Of a DNA stretch of 64,000 nucleotides, positions 41,846-50,443 are shown one piece after another (the first letter of the stretch is position 1; each line of letters opens with the position of its first letter). A model generated the notes under the pieces. The model searched no databases. It was not told the DNA's origin and saw nothing but the letters and a program-made list of their open reading frames with translations. Source of the DNA: CALUVN01 sp944323595. Its GTDB lineage: Bacteria > Cyanobacteriota > Vampirovibrionia > Gastranaerophilales > Gastranaerophilaceae. A program made the translations under genes and the position numbers. The DNA is taken from the NCBI GenBank assembly GCA_963931255.1, contig OZ006972.1:1240001-1304000 (forward strand), in the 5' to 3' direction.

Positions 41846-43138
41846 TTAATAATTTAATGTTCTAAGTTTTTCAGCGGCACTGTCTAATATGGATTGTGTC
41901 GCTGATTTATTCAGAAGTATTTGTTGTGCTGCTGTATTTATAATGGTATTTATTTCTTTTTGGTTACGTTGTGTAATCATTACAGGGGTAACTTTTTGAA
42001 GTTGTTGTGCGCTGATTACACGGGCTTTTGCCATAAGGTCATCTTCGTTATCATATTTTTTATAAAAGTCATTTTGAAGAGCTTTCTCGTTAGTCGCAAG
42101 TACATTTGTAAGTTTTGCAAGTTCAAGCTGGTTTTCTTCATTTGTCAGAAAGAGTATAAAAAGCAGTGCTTCATTTTTATATTCGGCTTTTGCAGGAATT
42201 ACAAAATTCATCAATGAAAAGTCATTTTGTCCGAGAGAACCGGTTAACTGGGGCGCTATGTCTGTGTGTGCGTATGTTGATGGTGCATTTTCTTTAATCA
42301 TGGTGAGAAAATTAGCGCCGCCCTGAAACAGTACTACATTTTCGGACATATATTTTTCAAGCGCTTCTCTGTGTGTCTGGGTTACGGACTCTTTTGGAAT
42401 TAAATTCTTTACATAGAGATTTTTAAACATATCAAAAACTTCAACGGATTTTTGAGAATTTATGTTATTTGTTGTAACTCCGTATTTGTTTAAAATTTTC
42501 AACATTGTATCATTTTCTGTTATATTGGGCAGAAATACGTAAGAATTGCTGGATTCATTAATTTTGCCTGCGATTTGTGCAGCTTCGTCAAAAGTTTTTG
42601 GCACGCTTACATTTGCTGCTTTAATAAGGTTTTTGTTATATATGGTGACGGCAGAAGTTGCATACCACGGAAGTGAGTATAATTTCCCGTTATACTTGAG
42701 GGTTTCAAGAATTTCAGAGTTAAACATTTTTGCATTTTCTTCCGGAATTTCCCAGAGAGCGCCTTTTTGCGCAAGAAGTGCAGTAAAATCTGGGTTAAGG
42801 TTTACAATATCCGGGGTTTTGTCGCTTAACACCGATGCGAGAGTTCGTTTTTCGCCCTCGGAAAAAGGCACATCAATCCATTTTATTTTTATAGTGGGAT
42901 TTTGGGCCTCAAATTTTTGAATAACATTGTTCATATAAGGTGCAAAATCGCTCATCTGCAGCGTCCAGAATGTTACTTCCGATTTTTCTTCAGGCTGTTT
43001 ATCCGCAATGTATATTGCAGTTGGAGCGTCAGATTTGCCTATAGTATTACGGTTAGCAAATACATACCATAATGCTGTAAGGATTATAAACATTACAGCC
43101 ACAGATAAAAACAGATTTCTTATAAACCGACCATCCAC
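41846..43138 (-). CDS. ABC transporter sugar-binding protein (family 1), orphan
   Basis: A 430-aa extracellular solute-binding protein. An uncleaved-looking N-terminal membrane anchor (about 7-28, LFLSVAVMFIILTALWYVFA) is followed by the two-lobed fold, with VTFWTLQMSDF, the hinge PDIVNLNP and LPWYATSAVTIYNKNLI. It probably captures an oligosaccharide. The permease and ATPase genes normally beside such a gene are absent here. The start is GTG at 43138. It is divergent from rarA with only 42 nt between starts. Confidence 0.84.
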   Translation of the reverse strand: MDGRFIRNLFLSVAVMFIILTALWYVFANRNTIGKSDAPTAIYIADKQPEEKSEVTFWTLQMSDFAPYMNNVIQKFEAQNPTIKIKWIDVPFSEGEKRTLASVLSDKTPDIVNLNPDFTALLAQKGALWEIPEENAKMFNSEILETLKYNGKLYSLPWYATSAVTIYNKNLIKAANVSVPKTFDEAAQIAGKINESSNSYVFLPNITENDTMLKILNKYGVTTNNINSQKSVEVFDMFKNLYVKNLIPKESVTQTHREALEKYMSENVVLFQGGANFLTMIKENAPSTYAHTDIAPQLTGSLGQNDFSLMNFVIPAKAEYKNEALLFILFLTNEENQLELAKLTNVLATNEKALQNDFYKKYDNEDDLMAKARVISAQQLQKVTPVMITQRNQKEINTIINTAAQQILLNKSATQSILDSAAEKLRTLNY

Positions 43139-43165
43139 AATTAATTACTCACTATTTACTACTTA

Positions 43166-43174
43166 TGCTACAAT
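43166..43174 (+). promoter_or_regulatory. Extended -10 of rarA, leaderless
   Basis: TG-C-TACAAT, then 6 nt, then ATG at 43181; no ribosome binding site. Confidence 0.5.
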
Positions 43175-43180
43175 TATACT

Positions 43181-44416
43181 ATGAATAATCTGTTTACGGA
43201 ACTGGAAAATCAGAATAAACAAATTCCTCTTGCAGAAATTCTTCGACCGAAGACTATTGAAGAATTTCTCGGGCAGAGTAATGTTGTTTCGCCTAATAGT
43301 CCTATTTTGAATCTTTTAAAAACAAACAGACTGTTTTCAATGATATTCTGGGGGACACCTGGATGCGGCAAAACTACGCTGGCAAGGCTTATTGCAACAA
43401 AAACAAGTGCTAATTTTATTGAAATTTCTGCGGTCACTTCCGGAGTAAAAGAGATTAAGGATGCTGTCGAAAGCGCTAAAATGGCACTGCGAAGCGGCGT
43501 CAAAACTATATTGTTTATAGATGAAATTCACAGATATTCAAAGACACAGCAGGATGCTCTGCTTCCGCATCTGGAAAACGGCACTTTATTTTTGATAGGT
43601 TCTACTACTGAAAACCCGTCTTTTCAGGTTGTTCCCGCTCTTTTATCACGTGTGCAGGTTGTAAGGTTAAATTCTATTGATGATAAGAGTATGGAAACTA
43701 TTATTAAAAAAGGGTTTGCATATCTGGCAAAAAATTATTTACCTATGGATTGCGAAAGCGGTGCTATTGATTTTATTGTAAATCTGGCGCGCGGGGATGC
43801 CCGTTATGCGTTGAATGTTGTTGAAAATGCGTATTTTGCAAGTGATTTGAAAGATAACAGGCGTAATTTGACCGTTAAAATTATTGAAGAAATATGCCAG
43901 CAAAGAAATACAAGATATTCACAACAGGAGCATTATGATTGTGCTTCAGCATTCCAGAAGAGTTTACGAGGAAGTGATGCGGATGCGGCTGTTTATTATC
44001 TTGCAAAGATGATTGCGGCAGGCGAAGACCCTCGATTTATTGCAAGACGTCTTATCACATGTGCGGCAGAAGATGTCGGTAATGCTGACCCTAACGCTTT
44101 AAATGTTGCTTTAAACGCATATAAGGCGGTGGAATTGTTAGGTTTGCCGGAGGGAAGAATTCCGCTTGCGCAGGCAGTAATTTATGTTGCACGTGCTCCA
44201 AAATCAAATGAAACCGTTTGCGCCATAGATGCTGCTTTATCCGATATTGCCGCAGGTCATGATTATCCGCCGCCGATGCATTTGCGTGATGCTCATTACA
44301 AAGATGCCAAAAATTACGGTTTTGGTATCGGGTATGTCTATTCTCATGATGCACCGGAAGTTTACCAGCAGTTTCTGCCTGATGAACTTGTCGGGAAAAA
44401 GTATACCAGACAGTGA
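43181..44416 (+). CDS. rarA: Replication-associated recombination protein A (RarA/MgsA)
   Basis: RarA is a clamp-loader-like AAA+ ATPase acting at stalled replication forks. The 411-aa protein has PLAEILRPKTIEEFLGQSN and the Walker A GTPGCGKTTLARLIA. Walker B is LFIDEIHR, followed by sensor 1 GSTTENPSF. The C-terminal tetramerisation domain contains HYDCASAFQKSLRGSDADAA and EDPRFIARRLI. Length is normal. Confidence 0.95.
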   Translation: MNNLFTELENQNKQIPLAEILRPKTIEEFLGQSNVVSPNSPILNLLKTNRLFSMIFWGTPGCGKTTLARLIATKTSANFIEISAVTSGVKEIKDAVESAKMALRSGVKTILFIDEIHRYSKTQQDALLPHLENGTLFLIGSTTENPSFQVVPALLSRVQVVRLNSIDDKSMETIIKKGFAYLAKNYLPMDCESGAIDFIVNLARGDARYALNVVENAYFASDLKDNRRNLTVKIIEEICQQRNTRYSQQEHYDCASAFQKSLRGSDADAAVYYLAKMIAAGEDPRFIARRLITCAAEDVGNADPNALNVALNAYKAVELLGLPEGRIPLAQAVIYVARAPKSNETVCAIDAALSDIAAGHDYPPPMHLRDAHYKDAKNYGFGIGYVYSHDAPEVYQQFLPDELVGKKYTRQ

Positions 44417-44449
44417 AATCCCTGAATAATAGTTGAATTAGTAACAAAA

Positions 44450-44689
44450 ATGCAAAGCGTAATAAATAAACTAAAACAATATTTAAGCGATGAAATAAAT
44501 TTAGATGAATTAAACACTTATTTTCAAGAAAATGTTCCTTTTTGCGGGATGAGTTCTATTGAAGAGGCCCGGCTTGCTGCTGATTTAACTGTTGGTGGTG
44601 AATTAACTCCGGAACAAAAAGAAGAGGAACTAATGGATGAAAAGACGTTTAAAGCTAAATTACAGGAGTTTTTAAAGCAAATTACTTAG
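44450..44689 (+). CDS. Small acidic hypothetical protein
   Basis: A 79-aa acidic, helical protein (VINKLKQYLSDEINLDELN; LTPEQKEEELMDEKTF) with one Cys. No family is recognised. It begins 34 nt after rarA and may be co-transcribed. Its stop codon is embedded in a 17-bp inverted repeat. Confidence 0.55.
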   Translation: MQSVINKLKQYLSDEINLDELNTYFQENVPFCGMSSIEEARLAADLTVGGELTPEQKEEELMDEKTFKAKLQEFLKQIT

Positions 44690-44722
44690 AATTTTTAGGT
44701 AATCATAAAAATTCTAAGTAAT
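44681..44722. repeat. 17-bp perfect inverted repeat over a stop codon
   Basis: ATTACTTAGAATTTTTA and its exact complement enclose an 8-nt loop. The left arm contains the last codons and stop of the gene at 44450. There is no T run, so it is not a standard terminator. GTAATCAT occurs both in the loop and after the right arm. Confidence 0.7.
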
Positions 44723-44803
44723 CATGCAAAGCTTTTGACACCAATCCTATTTTGGTCAGCACTTAATTGTACGCCCTGTAGATTTTTTATCCAAAGACAA
44801 ACC

Positions 44804-45349
44804 TTAGTTCATAGGAATAGATAATTTTTGTCCGATGGCAATTCTGTCAAGGCTTGGCAGAGAATTTGCTTCTTGAACAAGTTTAGCTTTTTCAGGGCTG
44901 TATGAACCGTAAAATCTGATTAATATACTTTCTATAGTATCACCGCTTTGTACGGTATAAATTTCGTTAATGGTTGAGGTTTGTGTTTCAGCAGCCTGTT
45001 CACTTGCAGGAATTAAGCTGACTTTTTCTTTTGTAACTTTAGCTTTTGGTGCAGTTGTGTTTTCTGCAGTATTAAAACCTCTTACTGAAAAGCTGATTAA
45101 TGAGGTCACAATCAACATTGCAACCGCGCCGGCAATAAAACCTGTAGCCAGATATACGCTTGGTGATTTTTCAGCCTTTTGGCTTATTTTAAAATTTTGC
45201 CACAATATATCAAGTTCTTTTTCTTTGTTAGGTCTTACATATACACGCGGCGAATTATCGTAAGATTCTTGTCTGTATTTAGAAAGTGCTTCTAAAACAG
45301 CCATTTTTTCTTTAGATAAATTTGATCTCCTTAAAGTCGAACTTTTCAT
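44804..45349 (-). CDS. Membrane-anchored LysM-domain protein
   Basis: A 181-aa protein: a basic cytoplasmic N-terminus (1-62), one membrane helix (about 65-88), a Thr/Ala/Lys-rich linker and one C-terminal LysM domain (131-181, YTVQSGDTIESILIRFYG ending IAIGQKLSIP). LysM binds peptidoglycan, so the protein tethers the membrane to the wall. A GAGG site precedes the ATG. Confidence 0.87.
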   Translation of the reverse strand: MKSSTLRRSNLSKEKMAVLEALSKYRQESYDNSPRVYVRPNKEKELDILWQNFKISQKAEKSPSVYLATGFIAGAVAMLIVTSLISFSVRGFNTAENTTAPKAKVTKEKVSLIPASEQAAETQTSTINEIYTVQSGDTIESILIRFYGSYSPEKAKLVQEANSLPSLDRIAIGQKLSIPMN

Positions 45350-45448
45350 TGGTTAACCTCACTACCCTAATTCTAAATTGCTTGGTTTAATTGTTCTGAT
45401 GTCAATATAGCATGAGTTTTTTTTTAATTCAAGTATTTGTAAAGTAAG

Positions 45449-45477
45449 TTGTATTATACCTTAATTTGGGCTAAAAT
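45449..45477 (+). promoter_or_regulatory. Promoter of ruvC, leaderless
   Basis: TTGTAT, 17 nt, then TAAAAT, then 7 nt and the ATG at 45485. Confidence 0.6.
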
Positions 45478-45484
45478 AGCGGGT

Positions 45485-45955
45485 ATGAAGATTTTAGGAA
45501 TTGATCCCGGCATGGCAATAGTCGGATACAGTCTTGTTGAATTTGACGGTGAAAAATGCATGCTCCTTACCTCGGGTTCTGTGCAAACACAAAAAGGAGT
45601 GAGAGAATCCGCCAGACTGCTTGAGATTTATAATGACATGACAACAATTATAGAAAAATATACGCCGGATGTTGCGGCTATAGAAAAATTATTTTTCTTC
45701 CGCAATCGTACAACGGTTATGCCTGTTGCGCATGCAAGAGGTGTTATTTTGACGGTTCTGGAGGCTCATAATATACCGATTTATGAATATACGCCTATGG
45801 AAGTTAAGCAGGTTTTGACGGGCTACGGCAGAGCTGATAAAAAAGAGGTTGAGCATATGGTTAAGCTTTCTCTTAATACGGATAAACTTCCAAAACTTGA
45901 TGATACTATTGATTCTATTGCGATTGCCATCTGCCACAGCCGCTCGTTTAAGTAA
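45485..45955 (+). CDS. ruvC: Holliday junction resolvase RuvC
   Basis: RuvC cleaves four-way junctions with RuvAB. The 156-aa protein begins MKILGIDPGMAIVGY (first catalytic Asp at 7). It continues with AIEKLFFFRNRTTVMPVAHA (catalytic Glu) and YTPMEVKQVLTGYGRADK. It ends with DDTIDSIAIAICH (last catalytic Asp pair). The ATG at 45485 is chosen because it is where the family starts and it follows a promoter at leaderless spacing. ruvA and ruvB are not here. Confidence 0.95.
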   Translation: MKILGIDPGMAIVGYSLVEFDGEKCMLLTSGSVQTQKGVRESARLLEIYNDMTTIIEKYTPDVAAIEKLFFFRNRTTVMPVAHARGVILTVLEAHNIPIYEYTPMEVKQVLTGYGRADKKEVEHMVKLSLNTDKLPKLDDTIDSIAIAICHSRSFK

Positions 45956-46033
45956 ATTTTTGTAAAAACGGTAGCAAAAAAATATTTTCAGGAGATTTTT
46001 TATGTACATCAACATCATATAAGGAGTATCAAT

Positions 46034-46522
46034 TTGAATAGAATTACATTTACTGCAAACTTACTTGTTACGCCTAAGGCTGATGAAAATCGTACAAAAC
46101 TCGCTAATCGCGGTACTGATATATCTAATGCATTTTTTGAAAAGACAAGATACGATAATTACCATACAATGGTACTTTTGGATAGTAATGACAACGGAAG
46201 TGACGAGTTTATATTGAAACGTAATGAGTGGGAGGGTGATACGGTAGTTTCACGTTTCAGGACAAATTTTACGTGTGATTTGGATAAATTATCAAATAAT
46301 GATGCGGTAAAAAGGTTAGTTGATGTTTTTGAATTAATGAAGATTAAGGCTGAACAAAATAAAAAATTGAAAAAGAAAATTGATACCCGTGATTCTATCG
46401 TAGAAAAAAGAGATAAAGAAATCAGGGAACTTGATACGGAACAGAAGCTGGAATTTTTGTATGAAATGCAAAAACGGGGATTATCTTCCGATACAACGGA
46501 TTTCCCTGAATTAGCAAGTTAA
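46034..46522 (+). CDS. Hypothetical protein with C-terminal coiled coil
   Basis: A 162-aa protein. The first half looks beta-rich (TMVLLDSNDNGSDEFILKRN). The second half is a long charged coiled coil (KAEQNKKLKKKIDTRDSIVE, then REL.TEQKLEFLYEMQKRG). No family is recognised. The start is TTG at 46034 with AAGGAG 7-8 nt before it. A terminator follows. Confidence 0.58.
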   Translation: MNRITFTANLLVTPKADENRTKLANRGTDISNAFFEKTRYDNYHTMVLLDSNDNGSDEFILKRNEWEGDTVVSRFRTNFTCDLDKLSNNDAVKRLVDVFELMKIKAEQNKKLKKKIDTRDSIVEKRDKEIRELDTEQKLEFLYEMQKRGLSSDTTDFPELAS

Positions 46523-46531
46523 TAATATTTT

Positions 46532-46563
46532 TAAAAGCCGGATAATTCAATTCGGCTTTTAAA
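46532..46563 (+). terminator. Rho-independent terminator
   Basis: TTAAAAGCCG / CGGCTTTTAA hairpin with a 12-nt loop just after the coiled-coil gene. Confidence 0.7.
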
Positions 46564-46604
46564 GTAATTTTTATGGTAAAATGTTGAAAAAAGACGGAGA
46601 GTTT

Positions 46605-47087
46605 ATGAATAAATTATTATTCCAGCAGATAACTTTTTTTTCTTCGGTACTGGGCGGCTTGCTTGCTCTTGTAACGCTTATTCCGTTTATAGGACAGATA
46701 GGATTTTTTATCCTGATGTGTTTTGCATCGGTTATAGTTTTGTTCCTTATGATGAAACTGGAACTTATTGAATTTTACGAAATAAGAGAAAGCGTTATTG
46801 TCGGGGCGTTAATCGGAATGATTTCTTATATAGCGTTTTCAATTATATATATTCCGATAGTAATAATTTTGATGCGATTTTTCGGGTTATACACAAATTA
46901 TGGCGTATCATTAATTCTCAGCAGCGCAAGTTTCTGGATTCTTATAGTGCTTACTGTATTTATGGCGGTTTTGAGCGCTACATTGAATGCTTTTTCGGCA
47001 TTTTTAACTTATTATGTTTCTGAAGTACTGAAAAGTATGAAACATGACAATCAGCAAAATAATAATGATGAACAGTTTAAATTATAA
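46605..47087 (+). CDS. Four-helix membrane protein, unknown
   Basis: A 160-aa hydrophobic protein with four predicted membrane helices (about 10-32, 37-58, 67-95 and 108-140) and a short polar tail rich in Asn and Gln. No family is recognised. GGAG lies about 8 nt before the ATG at 46605, which I prefer to the in-frame ATG at 46581. The next gene, mtnA, starts 16 nt after the stop. Confidence 0.68.
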   Translation: MNKLLFQQITFFSSVLGGLLALVTLIPFIGQIGFFILMCFASVIVLFLMMKLELIEFYEIRESVIVGALIGMISYIAFSIIYIPIVIILMRFFGLYTNYGVSLILSSASFWILIVLTVFMAVLSATLNAFSAFLTYYVSEVLKSMKHDNQQNNNDEQFKL

Positions 47088-47103
47088 ACAGCAAGGAGAT
47101 ATA

Positions 47104-48174
47104 ATGGCAGAATTTCATTCCAAAATAAAAACAATAGAATGGGTAGATAATTATTCAAAAATGGTAGACCAGACGCTTTTGCCGTATGAGTTCAAATATG
47201 TAAAAATAACCGGCGGGCAGGAGATGTATGATGCTATAAAAACCATGATAGTGCGCGGAGCGCCTGCGATTGGTGTTGCAGGTGCACATGGTGTTGCACT
47301 GTACGCTCAGGAACTTGAAAAAGAGAATTTATCACGGGATGAATTTGTTAACAATTTATTGGAAAAAGCTGATTACATGGCAACTTCCAGACCTACTGCC
47401 GTTAACCTTATGTGGGCTGTGGAACGCCAGAAAGATATTATCAAAAATTCAACCTCTGATATTCACGGTATAGTCAGAGAATTAATTGCTAATTGTACAA
47501 AACTTGAAAATGAAGATATTGCAATTAATAAAAAGATAGGTGATTACGGTGCAGAGGTTGTACCCAAGGGCGCAACGATTTTAACTCACTGTAATGCCGG
47601 CGGGCTTGCGACTGTAGGCTACGGAACGGCTCTTGGTGTTGTACGTTCTGCTTATGCAAAAGATAATACTATTCAGGTTTTCGCAGATGAAACAAGACCG
47701 CGTCAGCAGGGGGCAAGGATTACGACATTTGAACTCACAATGGACGGGATTCCTACAACATTAATTACTGATGGTATGTGTTCTTATTTTATGAAGAAAG
47801 GTATGATTGATATGGTTGTTGTTGGTGCGGACAGAATAGCCGCAAACGGTGATGCTGCCAATAAGATTGGTACATATACTGTTGCAATTGCCGCTAAATA
47901 CCACAATATTCCGTTCTATGTTGCAGCACCTTTATCAACAATTGATACAAGCATTAAAACAGGCGATGAAATTGTAATTGAAGAGCGTTCTCATGATGAA
48001 GTTACCCATATCAACGGCAAAATTATATGCGCTCCTGATGTGAACGTAATAAATCCTGGATTTGATGTAACTCCGCATGAATTAATTGCCGGTATTATTA
48101 CTGAAAAAGGCATACTCAGACCTGATTATAACAAATCTATTGCTGATGCATTTAATTCATCACTTTGTGTGTAA
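47104..48174 (+). CDS. mtnA: Methylthioribose-1-phosphate isomerase
   Basis: MtnA converts methylthioribose 1-phosphate to methylthioribulose 1-phosphate in methionine salvage. The 356-aa protein has RGAPAIGVAGAHGVAL, ATSRPTAVNLMWA and the catalytic Cys in LTHCNAGGLATVGYG. VVVGADRIAANGD supplies the catalytic Asp, and EERSHDEVTHINGK closes the site. An AAGGAG site precedes the ATG. No other salvage gene is nearby, so it may serve a partial shunt. Its end overlaps the convergent ispD by 23 nt. Confidence 0.92.
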   Translation: MAEFHSKIKTIEWVDNYSKMVDQTLLPYEFKYVKITGGQEMYDAIKTMIVRGAPAIGVAGAHGVALYAQELEKENLSRDEFVNNLLEKADYMATSRPTAVNLMWAVERQKDIIKNSTSDIHGIVRELIANCTKLENEDIAINKKIGDYGAEVVPKGATILTHCNAGGLATVGYGTALGVVRSAYAKDNTIQVFADETRPRQQGARITTFELTMDGIPTTLITDGMCSYFMKKGMIDMVVVGADRIAANGDAANKIGTYTVAIAAKYHNIPFYVAAPLSTIDTSIKTGDEIVIEERSHDEVTHINGKIICAPDVNVINPGFDVTPHELIAGIITEKGILRPDYNKSIADAFNSSLCV

Positions 48175-48820
48175 TTAAATATTCACGTGCGATTGCAATA
48201 TCGTTTTGGGTGGTTATTTTGATATTTTTGTAATCACCCTCGACCATATAAACATCAAGTCCGAGGTATTCTGCCATTCCGGCATCGTCTGTGAAATTTT
48301 GCCCTTTTAATTTTTCGTGGACGTCTTTTATAAGATTGTATTCAAATGCCTGCGGGGTCTGGGTATTGTATAATTTTGTGCGGTCAATTGTGCGGATAAT
48401 TTTGCCTGTTTCATCAACTTCTTTTATTGTATCTATGGTTTTTGTCATAACGGTCAGGGCTTTTTTTGTTTTTACCGTTTCTATTGTTTTCAGAATTATT
48501 TCTTTTGAAATCATAGGACGCGCTCCGTCATGAATTAGAACATAATTGCATCCGGCAGCGGCCTGTAAACCGTTATAAACAGATTGCTGACGTGTGGTGC
48601 CTCCCTCAATGATTTTTATTTTCGGATTTTTATTAAAAAATCCGTCCAAAATATCCATAATCGCAGGGTTTGCAGTTATTATAATTCTGTCAATTTCAGG
48701 CAGGTCAAATTTTTCTGTGGTGTATTTAATGATTTCTTTGCCATGGATTTTTTCGAGTAATTTATTTGTCCTGCCGAAGCGTGATGATGTTCCACCTGCT
48801 GTTATTATTGCATTAATCAT
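48152..48820 (-). CDS. ispD: 2-C-methyl-D-erythritol 4-phosphate cytidylyltransferase
   Basis: IspD makes CDP-methylerythritol in the MEP isoprenoid pathway. The 222-aa enzyme has AIITAGGTSSRFG (nucleotide loop), EGGTTRQQSVYNGLQAA, VLIHDGARPMI and the C-terminal TDDAGMAEYLG and EGDYKNIKITTQNDIAIA. A TarI-like ribitol-phosphate role is less likely because no teichoic genes are nearby. The start overlaps the thiL stop (ATGA-type), so both are one unit. Confidence 0.9.
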   Translation of the reverse strand: MINAIITAGGTSSRFGRTNKLLEKIHGKEIIKYTTEKFDLPEIDRIIITANPAIMDILDGFFNKNPKIKIIEGGTTRQQSVYNGLQAAAGCNYVLIHDGARPMISKEIILKTIETVKTKKALTVMTKTIDTIKEVDETGKIIRTIDRTKLYNTQTPQAFEYNLIKDVHEKLKGQNFTDDAGMAEYLGLDVYMVEGDYKNIKITTQNDIAIAREYLITHKVMN

Positions 48821-49713
48821 ATTATTCCCCCGAAATGGTTAAATATTTTTTCATTAATATCTTTTTCAGTAAAAAGAATTCCGTCAAGTTCGACGCCTAA
48901 GCCTTTTTCTACTTTTCCTATCACAAAAGCCCCCTCCAGCTGCGGCAGCAAACTTTCCGGAACGGTTGCAACAAGTTTATAGTCTTCGCCGCCATAGAGC
49001 ACGTTTTCTTTTGTGACACACGCATCATGAGGGATTTTGTCGTATTCTACGGTTAGTTTTACACCGCTGGAATTTGCAATCTGAGAAAGTGCATCAGCAA
49101 GCCCGTCGGAGGTATCCATCATTGCGTAAGGTTCTTTGATGTTTTCTGCAATCTGTCTGCTTAATTTTCTTTCCGCTTCCGGCATGAGGTGAGCGTTTAA
49201 AAATTTTTCAGGGCAGGTTTCATTCTTTAAAAGTTTTTTCAGACCCTCAGCACTGTTTCCGTGTTCCCCTGACACTATTACTAACTGCCCTACCTGTGCG
49301 TGTGCGCGAGAAGAAATTGTTCTGCCGGCTGTTTTACCTATCACTGTTATTGAAATAAATAGTTTTTCACTTCCTGTTATGTCTCCGCCGGCTATTATGA
49401 CGTTTTCTGCAGCATCTTTGAGACCGCGATAAAAGTCTTTTATAAATTCGTTTTGAGTATTGGCGGGGAGTGATAGTGCCACTGTCATATAGGCAGGTTC
49501 GGCGCCGCTTGCGCAAATATCGCTTATGTTAACCATTGCGGATTTGTAGCCGAGCTTGTAAGCGTCTGTGTATTCCATTTTGAAATGAACATCTTCAACA
49601 AGACTGTCCTGCGTGATTACAATCTCCAAATCCCTGAGATATGCGCAGTCATCTCCTATGTATCCGGAATTTAGATAGCTTTTGATTATATCAAGAAATT
49701 CTTTTTCTTTCAT
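48817..49713 (-). CDS. thiL: Thiamine-monophosphate kinase
   Basis: ThiL phosphorylates thiamine monophosphate to the active diphosphate. The 298-aa protein has GDDCAY (metal loop), ITQDSLVEDVHF, KSAMVNISDICASGAEPAYM, GGDITGSEKLFISIT and MMDTSDGLADAL. It ends with YGGEDYKLVATVP. The ATG at 49713 is chosen over an in-frame ATG at 49794, because a TG-T-TATCAT box lies 6 nt before it and the protein then opens as in homologs. It heads a thiL-ispD unit. Confidence 0.92.
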   Translation of the reverse strand: MKEKEFLDIIKSYLNSGYIGDDCAYLRDLEIVITQDSLVEDVHFKMEYTDAYKLGYKSAMVNISDICASGAEPAYMTVALSLPANTQNEFIKDFYRGLKDAAENVIIAGGDITGSEKLFISITVIGKTAGRTISSRAHAQVGQLVIVSGEHGNSAEGLKKLLKNETCPEKFLNAHLMPEAERKLSRQIAENIKEPYAMMDTSDGLADALSQIANSSGVKLTVEYDKIPHDACVTKENVLYGGEDYKLVATVPESLLPQLEGAFVIGKVEKGLGVELDGILFTEKDINEKIFNHFGGII

Positions 49714-49719
49714 AAGTGT

Positions 49720-49728
49720 ATGATAACA
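49720..49728 (-). promoter_or_regulatory. Extended -10 of thiL, leaderless
   Basis: TG-T-TATCAT on the minus strand, then 6 nt and ATG. No strong -35 hexamer is seen. Confidence 0.45.
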
Positions 49729-49828
49729 TAAATCAAATTTCCTTACTATTTTCAGCCTTTTTACATCTTGGTTGCCGGTATTCACATAAACCAAAACTTG
49801 TGGTATTATTAGTATTAAGGAGATTTTT

Positions 49829-50443
49829 ATGCCGTTTGAGTTTGAAAAGCTTGAAATTGAAGATTTAATTCTTGTGAAACCTAAAGTTTTCGGCGATAAC
49901 CGCGGTTTTTTTATGGAATCTTACAAGAAGTCGGAATTTCTCAAAAACGGTATAACTGTTGATTTTAATCAGGATAATCATTCCAAATCTTCCGCCAGAG
50001 TCTTGCGAGGTTTGCATTATCAGGCAGCGCCGTATACTCAGGCAAAACTTGTTCGTTGTGTAAAAGGCAGAATTTATGATGTTGCGGTTGATTTGAGAAA
50101 AAATTCCCCAACGTTTAAAAAATGGGTCAGAGTGGAGTTGTCGGAAGATAATAAATGTATGCTGTATATTCCGGACGGTTTTGCTCACGGGTTTGTTGTT
50201 TTGTCTACAGAGGCTGAACTTCTTTACAAGGCATCAGGCGAATATGCTCCTGATTATGACAGAGGAGTACTCTGGAATGACAGAGAAATTAATGTAGACT
50301 GGGGTATTGATTTTGATCCAGTATTGAGTGATAAGGACAAAAAACAGCCTACTCTTAAAAATATTAATAAAGACGAATTAATCTATTACAGAAATCAGCT
50401 GGATTTTTCCAATACCGGCATAGAACAGGAGGTTTTGAAATGA
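49829..50443 (+). CDS. rfbC: dTDP-4-dehydrorhamnose 3,5-epimerase
   Basis: RfbC is the third step of dTDP-L-rhamnose synthesis. The 204-aa cupin has DNRGFFMESYK, the active-site His in LRGLHYQ, QAKLVRCVKGRIYDVAVDLR and IPDGFAHGFVVLS. AAGGAG precedes the ATG. It opens the tight rfbC-B-D-A operon; its stop overlaps the rfbB start by 4 nt. Confidence 0.95.
   Translation: MPFEFEKLEIEDLILVKPKVFGDNRGFFMESYKKSEFLKNGITVDFNQDNHSKSSARVLRGLHYQAAPYTQAKLVRCVKGRIYDVAVDLRKNSPTFKKWVRVELSEDNKCMLYIPDGFAHGFVVLSTEAELLYKASGEYAPDYDRGVLWNDREINVDWGIDFDPVLSDKDKKQPTLKNINKDELIYYRNQLDFSNTGIEQEVLK

Noticed and set aside
44690..44803. Possible small RNA in the gap after the gene at 44450
   Set aside because: Apart from the inverted repeat there is no promoter or terminator to define a transcript.
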